DNA of 64,000 nt from Lachnospiraceae bacterium (lineage in GTDB: Bacteria; Bacillota; Clostridia; Lachnospirales; Lachnospiraceae). The first letter of the stretch is position 1. Every line of letters starts with the position of its first letter. Below, piece after piece: positions 44,945 to 52,809 of this stretch. Position numbers and translations under genes: made by a program. Location of the stretch: contig JAILGA010000104.1 of NCBI GenBank assembly GCA_024697225.1, positions 1-64,000 on the forward strand, written 5' to 3'. Below the pieces are notes generated by a model that had not been told where the DNA came from, searched no databases, and worked only from the letters and a program-made list of their open reading frames with translations.

Positions 44945-47266
44945 ATGAAATTCACAGAAGGATACTGGCTGGGAAGCGAGAATGCCGTGCCATCTTATGC
45001 GGCACAGGCTTTTGATGTAAAAAAGATCGAAAACGGCATGCGGATATTCGCCCCGGAGCGCCCGATCCTTTCCCGTGCGGATGCTCTTGATCAGACCGTT
45101 CTCCAGCTCGACTTCGTATCTGCGGGCCACAATGATATCGCCGTGACAGTCACGCATTTCAAGGCCTATGACTGCAACGAGCCCAGATTTATCCTCAATA
45201 CTTCCCCCGATCCCGCAGGTGTTGAAATCACCGATGATGAGGCCGTGCTGAAAGCCGGTGATATCACGGTGCGCGTCAACAGAAAAAAGTGGGGCTACAG
45301 CTTTGAGGCTGACGGAAGGGTACTTACAACCTCCGGGTTCAGAAACACCGGATACATCCGATGGAACAAGCGTCCTTCCTCCATGCTGCTCGGTGATGAT
45401 TATCTCGCACAGAACCATGACCCGTACGTGATGACGGAGCTTTCGCTGAAGCCCGGTGAGACGGTTTACGGCTTCGGCGAAAAATTCACTCCATTTGTAA
45501 AAAACGGCCAGGTCATAGAGGAATGGAACGAGGACGGCGGTACAGCCAGTCAGGTGAGTTACAAAAACATCCCCTTTTATATGACGAGCGAAAGCTACGG
45601 CGTATTCGTTGATCATTCCGGGCCCGTCGAATTCGAGGTCGGCAGCGAAAAAGTGGAGTATGTGGGCTTTTGCACTCCCGGTGAAACACTCAGATATCAC
45701 TTTTTGTACGGCAAGGATCCCGCAGCACTTATGGAAGTATACACGTCCCTGACGGGACGCCCTGCCCTGCCGCCTGCATGGAGCTTCGGTCTGTGGCTTT
45801 CCACTAGTTTCAAGCCCCGATATGACGAGGAGACAACAAATGAAATGATATCGGGCATGGCTGAACGGGATATACCGCTCAGGGTCTTCCACATCGACTG
45901 CTACTGGCTCAGGGCGCTTCACTGGTGCGATTTTGTCTGGGACAGCGAACAGTTCGGCGATGTAAAAGGCATGCTGAAACGCTACCACGATAAAGGTCTT
46001 AAGCTGTGCGCCTGGGTGAATCCCTATGTGAGCCAGTACGGAGATACCTTTGATGAGCTCGCGGAGAAAAGATATTTCCTCATGAGAAGCGACAACAGGG
46101 GTGTAAAACAGGTTGACAACTGGCAGCCAGGTCTCGCCGTCATTGATTTCAGCAATCCGGAAGCAGCAAAATGGTATGCCGGAAAGATAAAGGAGCTGCT
46201 GGAACTCGGCATCGACTGCATCAAGACTGACTTCGGCGAAAGGATCCCCACGGACGTCTCTTATTATGACGGGAGCGACCCTGCGGCAATGCATAACATG
46301 TACTCATATCTATATCAGAAAACGGTGTTTGACGCCATCGAAGAGGTAAAAGGCAGAGGTGAGGCCCTTCTCTTTGCACGGAGCGCGACCGCGGGCTCTC
46401 AGAGTTTTCCCGTGCACTGGGGCGGGGACTGCAGCGCAAGCTATTCTTCAATGGCTGAAACTCTTCGCGGCGGTCTTTCACTTGCGATGAGCGGTTTTGC
46501 ATTCTGGAGCCATGACATCTCGGGATTTGAGGCGACAGCGACTCCTGATCTTTACAAACGCTGGACCCAGTTCGGTCTTCTGAGCACACACAGCCGCCTG
46601 CACGGCTCCGATACCTACAGGGTTCCGTGGATGTTCGACGAGGAATCAAATGACGTTTTAAGGGCATTCACAAAGCTCAAATGCACTCTCATGCCATATA
46701 TTTACCGCATGGCAGTCATTGCGCACGAGTCGGGCACTCCCGTCATGCGTCCCATGCCCTTTGAATTTCCTGACGACCCGGGCTGCAGATATCTGGATCT
46801 TCAGTATATGCTAGGCGATTCTTTGCTTATTGCCCCCATTTTTAATGACAGGGGAACAGGTGAATTCTACCTGCCAGAAGGCAAATGGATAAATATGCTC
46901 GATGATGAAGTGCTGGATGGCGGGCACTGGTACAAAAGACAGTATGATTATTTCCATCTGCCTCTCTTTGTGCGTGAAAACTCCCTTCTTGCCATAGGCG
47001 GAAACGATAATGTGCCGGATTACGATTATACCGCGGATCTCACACTGAAGTATTATCTGCCGAAAGAAGGGACAAAAGCCTGCGCCGAGATCACTGATCT
47101 TAAGGGTGAAACTGTGCTCACAGCATCAGCATTGCTTGCGGGAGATGATGTAACGATAGAGATATCGGATCCCGGTGTCAGAGCAAGAGCGGAGATCATT
47201 ACGTCCGCAGGCATGAAATACGAGGCATCTCTCGATGCCGGTATTTCACGCATAAGAATAGCCTGA
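44945..47266 (+). CDS. yicI: alpha-xylosidase, glycoside hydrolase family 31 (YicI type)
   Basis: Removes alpha-xylosyl residues from xyloglucan-type oligosaccharides such as isoprimeverose; a cytoplasmic GH31 retaining enzyme. Its 773 residues match E. coli YicI almost exactly in length. The nucleophile motif KTDFGERIP is near residue 427 and the acid/base aspartate lies in HWGGDCSASY near 498. FWSHDISGFE and HSRLHGSDTYRVPW downstream are typical of YicI. There is no signal peptide, so the substrate must be imported. It has an AGGAG site 12 bp after nudC. A non-coding stretch and the tRNA-Gly terminator follow on the other side. Confidence 0.94.
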   Translation: MKFTEGYWLGSENAVPSYAAQAFDVKKIENGMRIFAPERPILSRADALDQTVLQLDFVSAGHNDIAVTVTHFKAYDCNEPRFILNTSPDPAGVEITDDEAVLKAGDITVRVNRKKWGYSFEADGRVLTTSGFRNTGYIRWNKRPSSMLLGDDYLAQNHDPYVMTELSLKPGETVYGFGEKFTPFVKNGQVIEEWNEDGGTASQVSYKNIPFYMTSESYGVFVDHSGPVEFEVGSEKVEYVGFCTPGETLRYHFLYGKDPAALMEVYTSLTGRPALPPAWSFGLWLSTSFKPRYDEETTNEMISGMAERDIPLRVFHIDCYWLRALHWCDFVWDSEQFGDVKGMLKRYHDKGLKLCAWVNPYVSQYGDTFDELAEKRYFLMRSDNRGVKQVDNWQPGLAVIDFSNPEAAKWYAGKIKELLELGIDCIKTDFGERIPTDVSYYDGSDPAAMHNMYSYLYQKTVFDAIEEVKGRGEALLFARSATAGSQSFPVHWGGDCSASYSSMAETLRGGLSLAMSGFAFWSHDISGFEATATPDLYKRWTQFGLLSTHSRLHGSDTYRVPWMFDEESNDVLRAFTKLKCTLMPYIYRMAVIAHESGTPVMRPMPFEFPDDPGCRYLDLQYMLGDSLLIAPIFNDRGTGEFYLPEGKWINMLDDEVLDGGHWYKRQYDYFHLPLFVRENSLLAIGGNDNVPDYDYTADLTLKYYLPKEGTKACAEITDLKGETVLTASALLAGDDVTIEISDPGVRARAEIITSAGMKYEASLDAGISRIRIA

Positions 47267-47446
47267 CTCTTTACGATCCTGCGGTCATTTTCTGTTATTC
47301 AGTCCGTTCGCACCGTGTCCCTCAAGAACCATATCCTGCACCTTTGGAGAAACTGTATTTCGTCTGGCCGGCCTGCGTCTGACCTTTTGAAGTGGTTGCA
47401 TCTGTTTTTGTGATCAACTGCCAACCATAGTTCACCCGGTGCACAA
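47267..47446. other. unassigned intergenic stretch after the alpha-xylosidase gene
   Basis: This 180-bp region between the alpha-xylosidase stop and the tRNA terminator has no convincing ORF. The small ORFs on the minus strand overlap the tRNA gene and lack ribosome sites. No terminator for the alpha-xylosidase gene was recognised in it. Confidence 0.5.
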
Positions 47447-47484
47447 CAAAAAACCGGGAACTGCGTATCATCGCAATTCCCGGG
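47446..47484 (-). terminator. terminator of tRNA-Gly
   Basis: On the minus strand CCGGGAATTGCG and CGCAGTTCCCGG form a 12-bp stem with one wobble/mismatch position around a 6-base loop, followed by TTTTTTG. Confidence 0.9.
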
Positions 47485-47494
47485 CAATAAAAAG

Positions 47495-47567
47495 AGCGAT
47501 AGACGGGGCTCGAACCCGCGCTCTCCACCTTGGCAAGGTGGCGCTTTACCAACTAAGCTACTATCGC
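47495..47567 (-). tRNA. tRNA-Gly (anticodon GCC)
   Basis: The cloverleaf can be drawn fully on the minus strand. The acceptor stem is GCGATAG/CTATCGC, the D arm GCTT/AAGC with an AGTTGGTA loop, and the anticodon arm CCACC-TTGCCAA-GGTGG with anticodon GCC. The T arm is GCGGG-TTCGAGC-CCCGT. The discriminator is U and CCA is not encoded. A sigma-A promoter stands just upstream and a strong terminator downstream, so it is a single-gene transcript. Confidence 0.97.
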
Positions 47568-47579
47568 ACAGCGAAAATA

Positions 47580-47608
47580 ATTTTATCCGAGCGCTATGAG
47601 TTTGTCAA
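47580..47608 (-). promoter_or_regulatory. promoter of tRNA-Gly overlapping the EamA gene end
   Basis: On the minus strand TTGACA (plus 47603-47608) and TAAAAT (plus 47580-47585) are 17 bp apart. The -35 lies within the last codons of the upstream EamA gene (KCLTNS), so coding and promoter function overlap. Confidence 0.8.
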
Positions 47609-48529
47609 GCACTTTTTATCGTTTTTTTCGATCCGTTTTTTATCCGTTTGCTTTCCGTCAGTATTGAGGATGACAACGGCCGCAAGGATCAGAAGGATTC
47701 CCAGTCCGGAAAGCAGTGTCAGCGGCTCTGAGAACACAAGTATCCCAAACAGAGTGGCCACCATCGGTTCGATCGTTGCGAGGATCCCCGCCCTGCTCGC
47801 CTCCACCGATCGCAGGCCGAGTGTATATGCCATAAAAGGTATCACCGCCGTCACAATGGCGGTCAGTACGCAGAACATTACCAGCATTCCGGGATTGTCC
47901 GAAGTCAAAAACCTGCCGAACATATCCCCTGGACGGCATATCACAAGGGAACCAAACGCGGCAAAAAGAAACGTATAGGCCGTAACCGTGTACGGCGAAT
48001 ACCTCTTCAAGGCCACAGTCCCAAGAATGCTGTATAATCCATATCCTATCCCGGAGCCAAGGCCGATCAGCAGTCCCGCGGGAGTGATCCCGCCGTCTGA
48101 GATCCCCGATACCAGCACGCAGCCCCCAAAGGCTGCGGCGAGCGCCAGAAGCTTTCTCGCGGTAAGTCTTTCATGGAAGAACAGTACCGACATCAGCATG
48201 ATCCAGACGGGGGAAGTATATAGCAGGATTGCAGCTGTTGAGAGAGGCATCATGGTTATGGCCGTAAAATAGCATACGGTAAAAAACAGGATGCTCCCGA
48301 AGCCCAGTCCCAGAAAGAGCGGAATGTCACGCCTATGGATCGCAAAACCGCGCCTGTCTCTGATAAAAAGTATTGCGCAAAAAGCCAGAGCTGCAAGGGT
48401 GACGCGTATGGAAACTATCTGTATGGAGTCAAAGCCTTCTGCCCCGAGCCTTCTCACAAAGATGCCCATGCTTCCCCAGAAGCAGCCTGCCAGGATTATC
48501 AGTGCCGTTCCGATCCTCTGTCTGTTCAT
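47594..48529 (-). CDS. EamA/DMT family transporter
   Basis: A ten-helix membrane transporter of the drug/metabolite superfamily, about 311 residues, with two EamA repeats of five helices. The first repeat shows [18 protein letters not shown] at the N terminus and [22 protein letters not shown] near residue 95. The second shows [21 protein letters not shown] near 160 and [22 protein letters not shown] near 250. Substrate unknown; relatives export amino acids or metabolites. The start was set at [10 protein letters not shown], where an extended -10 lies just upstream; the track ORF begins at a GTG further up. The last codons overlap the tRNA-Gly promoter. Confidence 0.9.
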   Translation of the reverse strand: MNRQRIGTALIILAGCFWGSMGIFVRRLGAEGFDSIQIVSIRVTLAALAFCAILFIRDRRGFAIHRRDIPLFLGLGFGSILFFTVCYFTAITMMPLSTAAILLYTSPVWIMLMSVLFFHERLTARKLLALAAAFGGCVLVSGISDGGITPAGLLIGLGSGIGYGLYSILGTVALKRYSPYTVTAYTFLFAAFGSLVICRPGDMFGRFLTSDNPGMLVMFCVLTAIVTAVIPFMAYTLGLRSVEASRAGILATIEPMVATLFGILVFSEPLTLLSGLGILLILAAVVILNTDGKQTDKKRIEKNDKKCLTNS

Positions 48530-48539
48530 AATGCGGCGT

Positions 48540-48548
48540 ATTATATCA
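48540..48548 (-). promoter_or_regulatory. extended -10 promoter of the EamA gene with a near-leaderless start
   Basis: On the minus strand TGATATAAT lies 10 bases before the ATG at 48529. The expected transcript would have only about four leader bases and no ribosome site. No clear -35 is present, as is common for extended -10 promoters. Confidence 0.6.
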
Positions 48549-48652
48549 CATTCCGGTCGTTTGTGCACATGATTGGCTTATGTCGGTGACAAGGCACTTG
48601 CCCCGCGGACACTATATGTTGTAAAATATACAAATATTATGGAGGACTTCAA

Positions 48653-50017
48653 ATGAAATTCCGGGAAAACAAAAGATATGCGCTGCCGGCTTTTTGTGCA
48701 ACGCTTGCGGTTGTGATCATTTTATTCATCATCAGCATCATAAAACTCAGTGCCTTTAACGCTGCGGATCACCGTCAGATGTTTACGGGTCAGGCACTCT
48801 TTGGCGAAGTCAACGCCAGAAAGCAAAAAGATGTATCCATAACCGTGGAACCCAGGGGCAGCACCTGGACAAAGGCCTTTGATTTCAACAACGAAGGAAT
48901 TACAGAACACAATTATCAGGCCTTTACTTACGATTTTTCCATCTCAAACAATACCAAGGATGAGGTGTCGGCTTTTACATTCAAACTGACTTTCGGAACC
49001 GAAGCCTATCTGATGTCCGCCTGGAACGGCGCACTTGAGATACATCAGGATCAGGACGGAACTGAATATATTGCGACAGTGCCAGATCTCAGGGAGTTTC
49101 ATCCTGAGAATTATGATCTTTATACCGTCAACTTTGACGGGGAGGATCTTATCAGGATGAGGCCGGGCGACTATCTGGTCTATCTGCCCAGTTCGAGCCA
49201 GGGCGCCATGGAGATTCCCATAAAGCCCTCAGAAGGCTCGGTTCCAGGCATTATCATGTATGTTGCCATCGGCAGCGACATAAACGATTCCACGCTGGTA
49301 TTCGACTACAAGCTGCACAGACTTCTTACGCAGGAGCCTCTGTTCTTGGTTGCCGTCGCAGGACTTGCAGTCTGGCTCATCGCTCTGCTCATCTACGCGA
49401 TCACCTCCATACAGATCAGGAAGTACAAAGAGCGCCACGAGCACGATAACGAAATCATCCAGGAATCAATAGAGACCTTCACGGGCTTCATCGATGCCAA
49501 GGATCCCTATACAAACGGCCATTCAAACAGAGTTGCCATGTACACCAGACAGATTGCCGAGGAAATGGGCTACAGCGGCGAAGAGCTTGACCGCATCTAC
49601 TATGTGGCGCTCCTCCACGACTGCGGAAAGATCGGCGTCCCGGACAACATCCTCGGAAAACCCGGCAGGCTCGATGACGATGAATTTGAGATCATAAAAT
49701 CGCACACAGTAAGGGGCGGAGAGATCTTAAGCCACTTCAAGAGTCTCTCAAATGTCGGCGAAGGTGCACTCTATCACCATGAGCGATATGACGGCAGGGG
49801 CTATCCCGAGGGGAAGGCCGGCGAAGATATACCTCTGATCGCAAGGATGATCTGCGTGGCGGACTCCTTTGACGCGATGAATTCCAACAGGGTATACAGA
49901 AAGAAGCTCACGAAGGAAGACATCATAAACGAGATCAGGGAGAACAAAGGAAAACAGTTCGATCCGGAAATAGCCGATACGTTCCTCAGGCTGTTGAAGG
50001 AGGGTAAGATAAAGTAG
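48653..50017 (+). CDS. membrane HD-GYP protein with an extracellular beta-sandwich sensor
   Basis: A 454-residue c-di-GMP phosphodiesterase-type receptor. A membrane helix at residues 10-32 and another near 230-252 enclose about 190 extracellular residues. These are beta-rich and resemble a cellulose-binding-type sandwich (AFTFKLTFGTEAYLMSAWNG). The cytoplasmic HD-GYP domain has LHDCGKIGVPDN near 320 and YHHERYDGRGYPEG near 368, with intact metal ligands. It has a GGAGG site. An MFS transporter gene starts 12 bp after the stop, so the two are probably co-transcribed. The sensed ligand could be a carbohydrate, but this is inference from the domain style only. Confidence 0.9.
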   Translation: MKFRENKRYALPAFCATLAVVIILFIISIIKLSAFNAADHRQMFTGQALFGEVNARKQKDVSITVEPRGSTWTKAFDFNNEGITEHNYQAFTYDFSISNNTKDEVSAFTFKLTFGTEAYLMSAWNGALEIHQDQDGTEYIATVPDLREFHPENYDLYTVNFDGEDLIRMRPGDYLVYLPSSSQGAMEIPIKPSEGSVPGIIMYVAIGSDINDSTLVFDYKLHRLLTQEPLFLVAVAGLAVWLIALLIYAITSIQIRKYKERHEHDNEIIQESIETFTGFIDAKDPYTNGHSNRVAMYTRQIAEEMGYSGEELDRIYYVALLHDCGKIGVPDNILGKPGRLDDDEFEIIKSHTVRGGEILSHFKSLSNVGEGALYHHERYDGRGYPEGKAGEDIPLIARMICVADSFDAMNSNRVYRKKLTKEDIINEIRENKGKQFDPEIADTFLRLLKEGKIK

Positions 50018-50029
50018 AAAGAAATCACA

Positions 50030-51232
50030 ATGAAAACCGGTTATAAGATGACGATAAAAGCCGCATATCTGGGCTATGTCGTTCAGGCAATAGTTAATAA
50101 TTTCGTGCCGCTCCTCTTCGTACAGATGCAGTCAGAGTTCGGGATCCCCCTGGGAAAGATCACTCTTCTGATCACCTTCAACTTCGGTATTCAGCTTCTG
50201 ATAGACATGTTCTCGGCGCCGTTCATCGACAGGATCGGCTACAGGGCATCCATGATAATATCGAACGCCTCTGTGATCGCGGGACTCCTTCTTCTGACAG
50301 TTTTGCCGGGAATATTTGTCGATCCATTCTTCGGCATACTGGTCCCGGTGTGCATCTACGCCATCGGGGGCGGTCTGCAGGAGGTGCTGGTAAGTCCAAT
50401 AGTAGAGGCGTGTCCGACCGACAACAAAGAAGCTCAGATGAGCCTTCTGCACTCGGCATACTGCTGGGGACACATGGCAGTCGTCCTTTTCTCGACCCTT
50501 TTCTTCCATTTTTCCGGGATTTCAAACTGGCGATATATGGCCGTACTGTGGTGCATAATCCCCGCTGTTGATCTCATCCTGTTTACCAGGGTACCGATAG
50601 CAGTATTGCAGCCGGACACCGAAGAAGGCGCCGGATTGGGCGCTCTTATGACCCAGGGCGTTTTCTGGCTGATGTTTATCATGATGATCTGCGCAGGCGC
50701 CTCCGAGCAGGCCGTGAGCCAATGGTCATCGGCATTTGCGGAGATCGGTCTGGGCGTATCCAAGACATTGGGCGATCTTTTGGGGCCCATGTTCTTTGCG
50801 CTCTGCATGGCTGTTTCAAGAACAATATACGGACTAAAAGGAGACCGGATCGATCTGGACTTCTTCATGAAGCTATCTACCTGGCTGTGCGTTCTTTCCT
50901 ATCTGGTGATCGTTCTTGTGCAGATTCCGGTCATCGCACTTCTGGGCTGCGGTCTTGCGGGATTTTCCGTCGGGATCTTCTGGCCCGGAACCTTCAGCAC
51001 CGCCTCTGCCAGGATCAAAGGAAGGGGCACGCTCACTTTTGCACTACTTGCCCTTGCAGGTGATCTGGGATGTTCCGGAGGCCCCACTCTCGCCGGTGCC
51101 ATAGCGGGCGCTTCCGATGACAACATGAGAGTCGGGATAGGCATCGCCATGATCTTTCCGGTCATAATGGCACTCTGCCTCGGCGTGAACGCGTATAAAC
51201 GGGACACAGGGACCATACACGGGGATGCGTAG
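50030..51232 (+). CDS. major facilitator superfamily transporter
   Basis: A 400-residue membrane transporter with about twelve helices. The MFS loop-2 motif region is seen as SAPFIDRIGYRASM near residue 65 and the N-terminal half ends in a central cytoplasmic loop near 185-200. The C-terminal half includes GCGLAGFSVGIFWPGTFSTASARI near 305, typical of the sugar-permease-like FucP/BsfT style. The substrate is not known. It starts 12 bp after the HD-GYP stop. A very large hairpin-forming sequence begins about 10 bp after its stop codon. Confidence 0.87.
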   Translation: MKTGYKMTIKAAYLGYVVQAIVNNFVPLLFVQMQSEFGIPLGKITLLITFNFGIQLLIDMFSAPFIDRIGYRASMIISNASVIAGLLLLTVLPGIFVDPFFGILVPVCIYAIGGGLQEVLVSPIVEACPTDNKEAQMSLLHSAYCWGHMAVVLFSTLFFHFSGISNWRYMAVLWCIIPAVDLILFTRVPIAVLQPDTEEGAGLGALMTQGVFWLMFIMMICAGASEQAVSQWSSAFAEIGLGVSKTLGDLLGPMFFALCMAVSRTIYGLKGDRIDLDFFMKLSTWLCVLSYLVIVLVQIPVIALLGCGLAGFSVGIFWPGTFSTASARIKGRGTLTFALLALAGDLGCSGGPTLAGAIAGASDDNMRVGIGIAMIFPVIMALCLGVNAYKRDTGTIHGDA

Positions 51233-51241
51233 ACCTTGGCG

Positions 51242-51408
51242 GCCTGCCTGCGAAATTTTCCGACAGGCAGGATGCAGTGTCCTCCGAGCCGCGAGTCCTT
51301 GTGTGCCACTCAGATGAGACTCCCAAGGAGGCTCGTCTGAGTGACCGGCACACCGGCGAGCGGGCGGAGGATGCAGCATCCTGCCGGTCATACAGTACAT
51401 AAGGCAGG
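51242..51408 (+). other. large composite hairpin with competing arms, candidate structured RNA
   Basis: Bases 51262-51389 can fold into an almost continuous rod. An outer stem (51262-51286 with 51365-51389) pairs 23 of 25 positions including two wobbles. A 4-bp CCGC/GCGG stem, a 7-bp GTGTGCC/GGCACAC stem and an inner 16- to 17-bp stem closing the loop CAA at 51324-51326 follow. The 5' part of the outer stem can instead pair with CCTGCCTG at 51243-51250, and the 3' part CCTGCC (51380-51385) with GGCAGG at 51403-51408, so alternative folds compete. It lies between the MFS stop and the aldo/keto reductase start. No T-run follows. It could be a regulatory leader, a small RNA or a palindromic mobile repeat. 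Confidence 0.75.
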
Positions 51409-51444
51409 TTTCAAGAATTATAAATGTTATAAGGGGGACATGAC

Positions 51445-52626
51445 ATGCAATACCGCACTGATCAAAGGAACAACAACGAACTCTCGGTTCTGGGCTTCGG
51501 CTGTATGCGTTTCACAAAAAAGGGAGGCTCATTCGACCAGGAGAAGGCTTTCCGCGAGCTGGCACGCGCTGTTGAGCTCGGTGTCAACTACTTCGACACC
51601 GCCTATGCATACGCAGGCAGCGAAGTCCTGCTGGGACGCTTTCTGAAGGAGTACGGCTGCCGCGATCGCATCAATATCGCAACCAAGCTTCCCCAGTACC
51701 GAATAAAAAAAGGCGAGGAATTTGATTCCTATTTCAACGAGGAACTGGAGCGTCTGATGACGGATCATGTGGATTACTACCTGCTCCATATGCTGAATGA
51801 TGTGAAGAGTTTTGAGAGACTGTGCTCTCTTGGTCTTAAGGAATGGATCAGGGCAAAGAAGGCCTCGGGGCAGATACGTAACATGGGATTCTCATTCCAC
51901 GGCGGCACACTGGCCTTTAAGGATCTCCTTGATGCCTATGACTGGGATTTCTGTCAGATACAGTTCAATTACATGGACGAACACACCCAGGCGGGTATCG
52001 ACGGTCTGAATTATGCCCATGAAAAAGGCATTCCCGTCATCATCATGGAACCCCTCCGCGGAGGACGTCTCGTTAACGCGCTTCCGAAGGATGCGCTGAT
52101 GGAATTCGAAAATATGAGCATAAAACGCTCCCCTGCGGAATGGGGACTGCGCTGGGTCTGGAACCACCCCCAGGTCAATGTCGTACTGTCGGGCATGAAC
52201 GACATCACACAGGTTGAGGAAAACTGCCGCATAGCTTCCGAGAGTCTTCCCGATTCCCTGAGTGAGGAAGAACTCGCTCTCTACGGCCGCGTTCTCACGG
52301 CCATACTCCACGACATAAAGGTGGGCTGCACCGGCTGCGGCTATTGCCAGCCTTGTCCCAGAAACGTGGACATACCGACCTGCTTCTCAACCCTCAATGC
52401 CAGCTATTCCGACAATTACGCCAACTCCTTCCGTGAGTACTTCATGTGCACAACTCTCAGGAAGGACCGTACCAATGCCGGCCTTTGCATAAAATGCGGA
52501 AAATGCGAGCAGCACTGCCCGCAGAGCATCAAGATAAGGGATATGCTGGATCTGGTCAAACGCAGATTTGAAAACCCGGTCTACAAGATCGCCGCAGCCG
52601 GTTCAAAGCTTATCATGAGATACTGA
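51445..52626 (+). CDS. aldo/keto reductase with C-terminal ferredoxin-like domain
   Basis: An oxidoreductase of 393 residues. Residues 1-280 form the aldo/keto reductase barrel, with FGCMRF near 14, YFDTAYAY near 50 (catalytic Tyr in this segment), TKLPQYRIKKG near 78 and LHMLNDV near 113. The C-terminal part has one four-cysteine motif, CTGCGYCQPCP near 293, and a second, CIKCGKCEQHCP near 350, for [4Fe-4S] clusters. This is the common clostridial Fe-S aldo/keto reductase; its physiological substrate is unknown. The site AAGGGGG precedes the ATG, and a giant hairpin lies in the upstream 200 bp. Its 3' end overlaps the convergent small Cys-rich gene by 24 bp. Confidence 0.93.
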   Translation: MQYRTDQRNNNELSVLGFGCMRFTKKGGSFDQEKAFRELARAVELGVNYFDTAYAYAGSEVLLGRFLKEYGCRDRINIATKLPQYRIKKGEEFDSYFNEELERLMTDHVDYYLLHMLNDVKSFERLCSLGLKEWIRAKKASGQIRNMGFSFHGGTLAFKDLLDAYDWDFCQIQFNYMDEHTQAGIDGLNYAHEKGIPVIIMEPLRGGRLVNALPKDALMEFENMSIKRSPAEWGLRWVWNHPQVNVVLSGMNDITQVEENCRIASESLPDSLSEEELALYGRVLTAILHDIKVGCTGCGYCQPCPRNVDIPTCFSTLNASYSDNYANSFREYFMCTTLRKDRTNAGLCIKCGKCEQHCPQSIKIRDMLDLVKRRFENPVYKIAAAGSKLIMRY

Positions 52627-52809
52627 GGGAACGGCACCGGTCTTTTTCCCGTGACAGCATCCGCTCATGGAACATGAGGAGCAGTGACAGCCCTGACAGG
52701 ACTGTCCGCTCCTCATATCTTTTACCATCACATACAGTATCCGTGACACGATCGCGATCAGTATGATAAGGACCGCGATCGTGCCAAGATTGTCAATGAA
52801 CCATGTCAT
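52603..52809 (-). CDS. FeoB-associated Cys-rich small membrane protein
   Basis: A 68-residue protein with one membrane helix (residues 8-30) and a Cys-rich tail, CQGCHCSSCSMSGCC. Proteins of this kind are found next to feoB in many Firmicutes and are thought to help iron transfer, though the role is not proven. It overlaps the feoB stop by 4 bp (translational coupling) and its own end overlaps the convergent aldo/keto reductase gene. Confidence 0.88.
   Translation of the reverse strand: MTWFIDNLGTIAVLIILIAIVSRILYVMVKDMRSGQSCQGCHCSSCSMSGCCHGKKTGAVPSVSHDKL

Noticed and set aside
44870-46294. 474-aa minus-strand ORF antisense to the alpha-xylosidase gene
   Set aside because: Fully opposite a clear GH31 gene and crossing into nudC; no recognisable domain or start signal.
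47299-47552. Two small minus-strand ORFs (62 and 76 aa) near the tRNA
   Set aside because: They overlap the tRNA-Gly gene and its terminator, lack ribosome sites and resemble nothing known to me.
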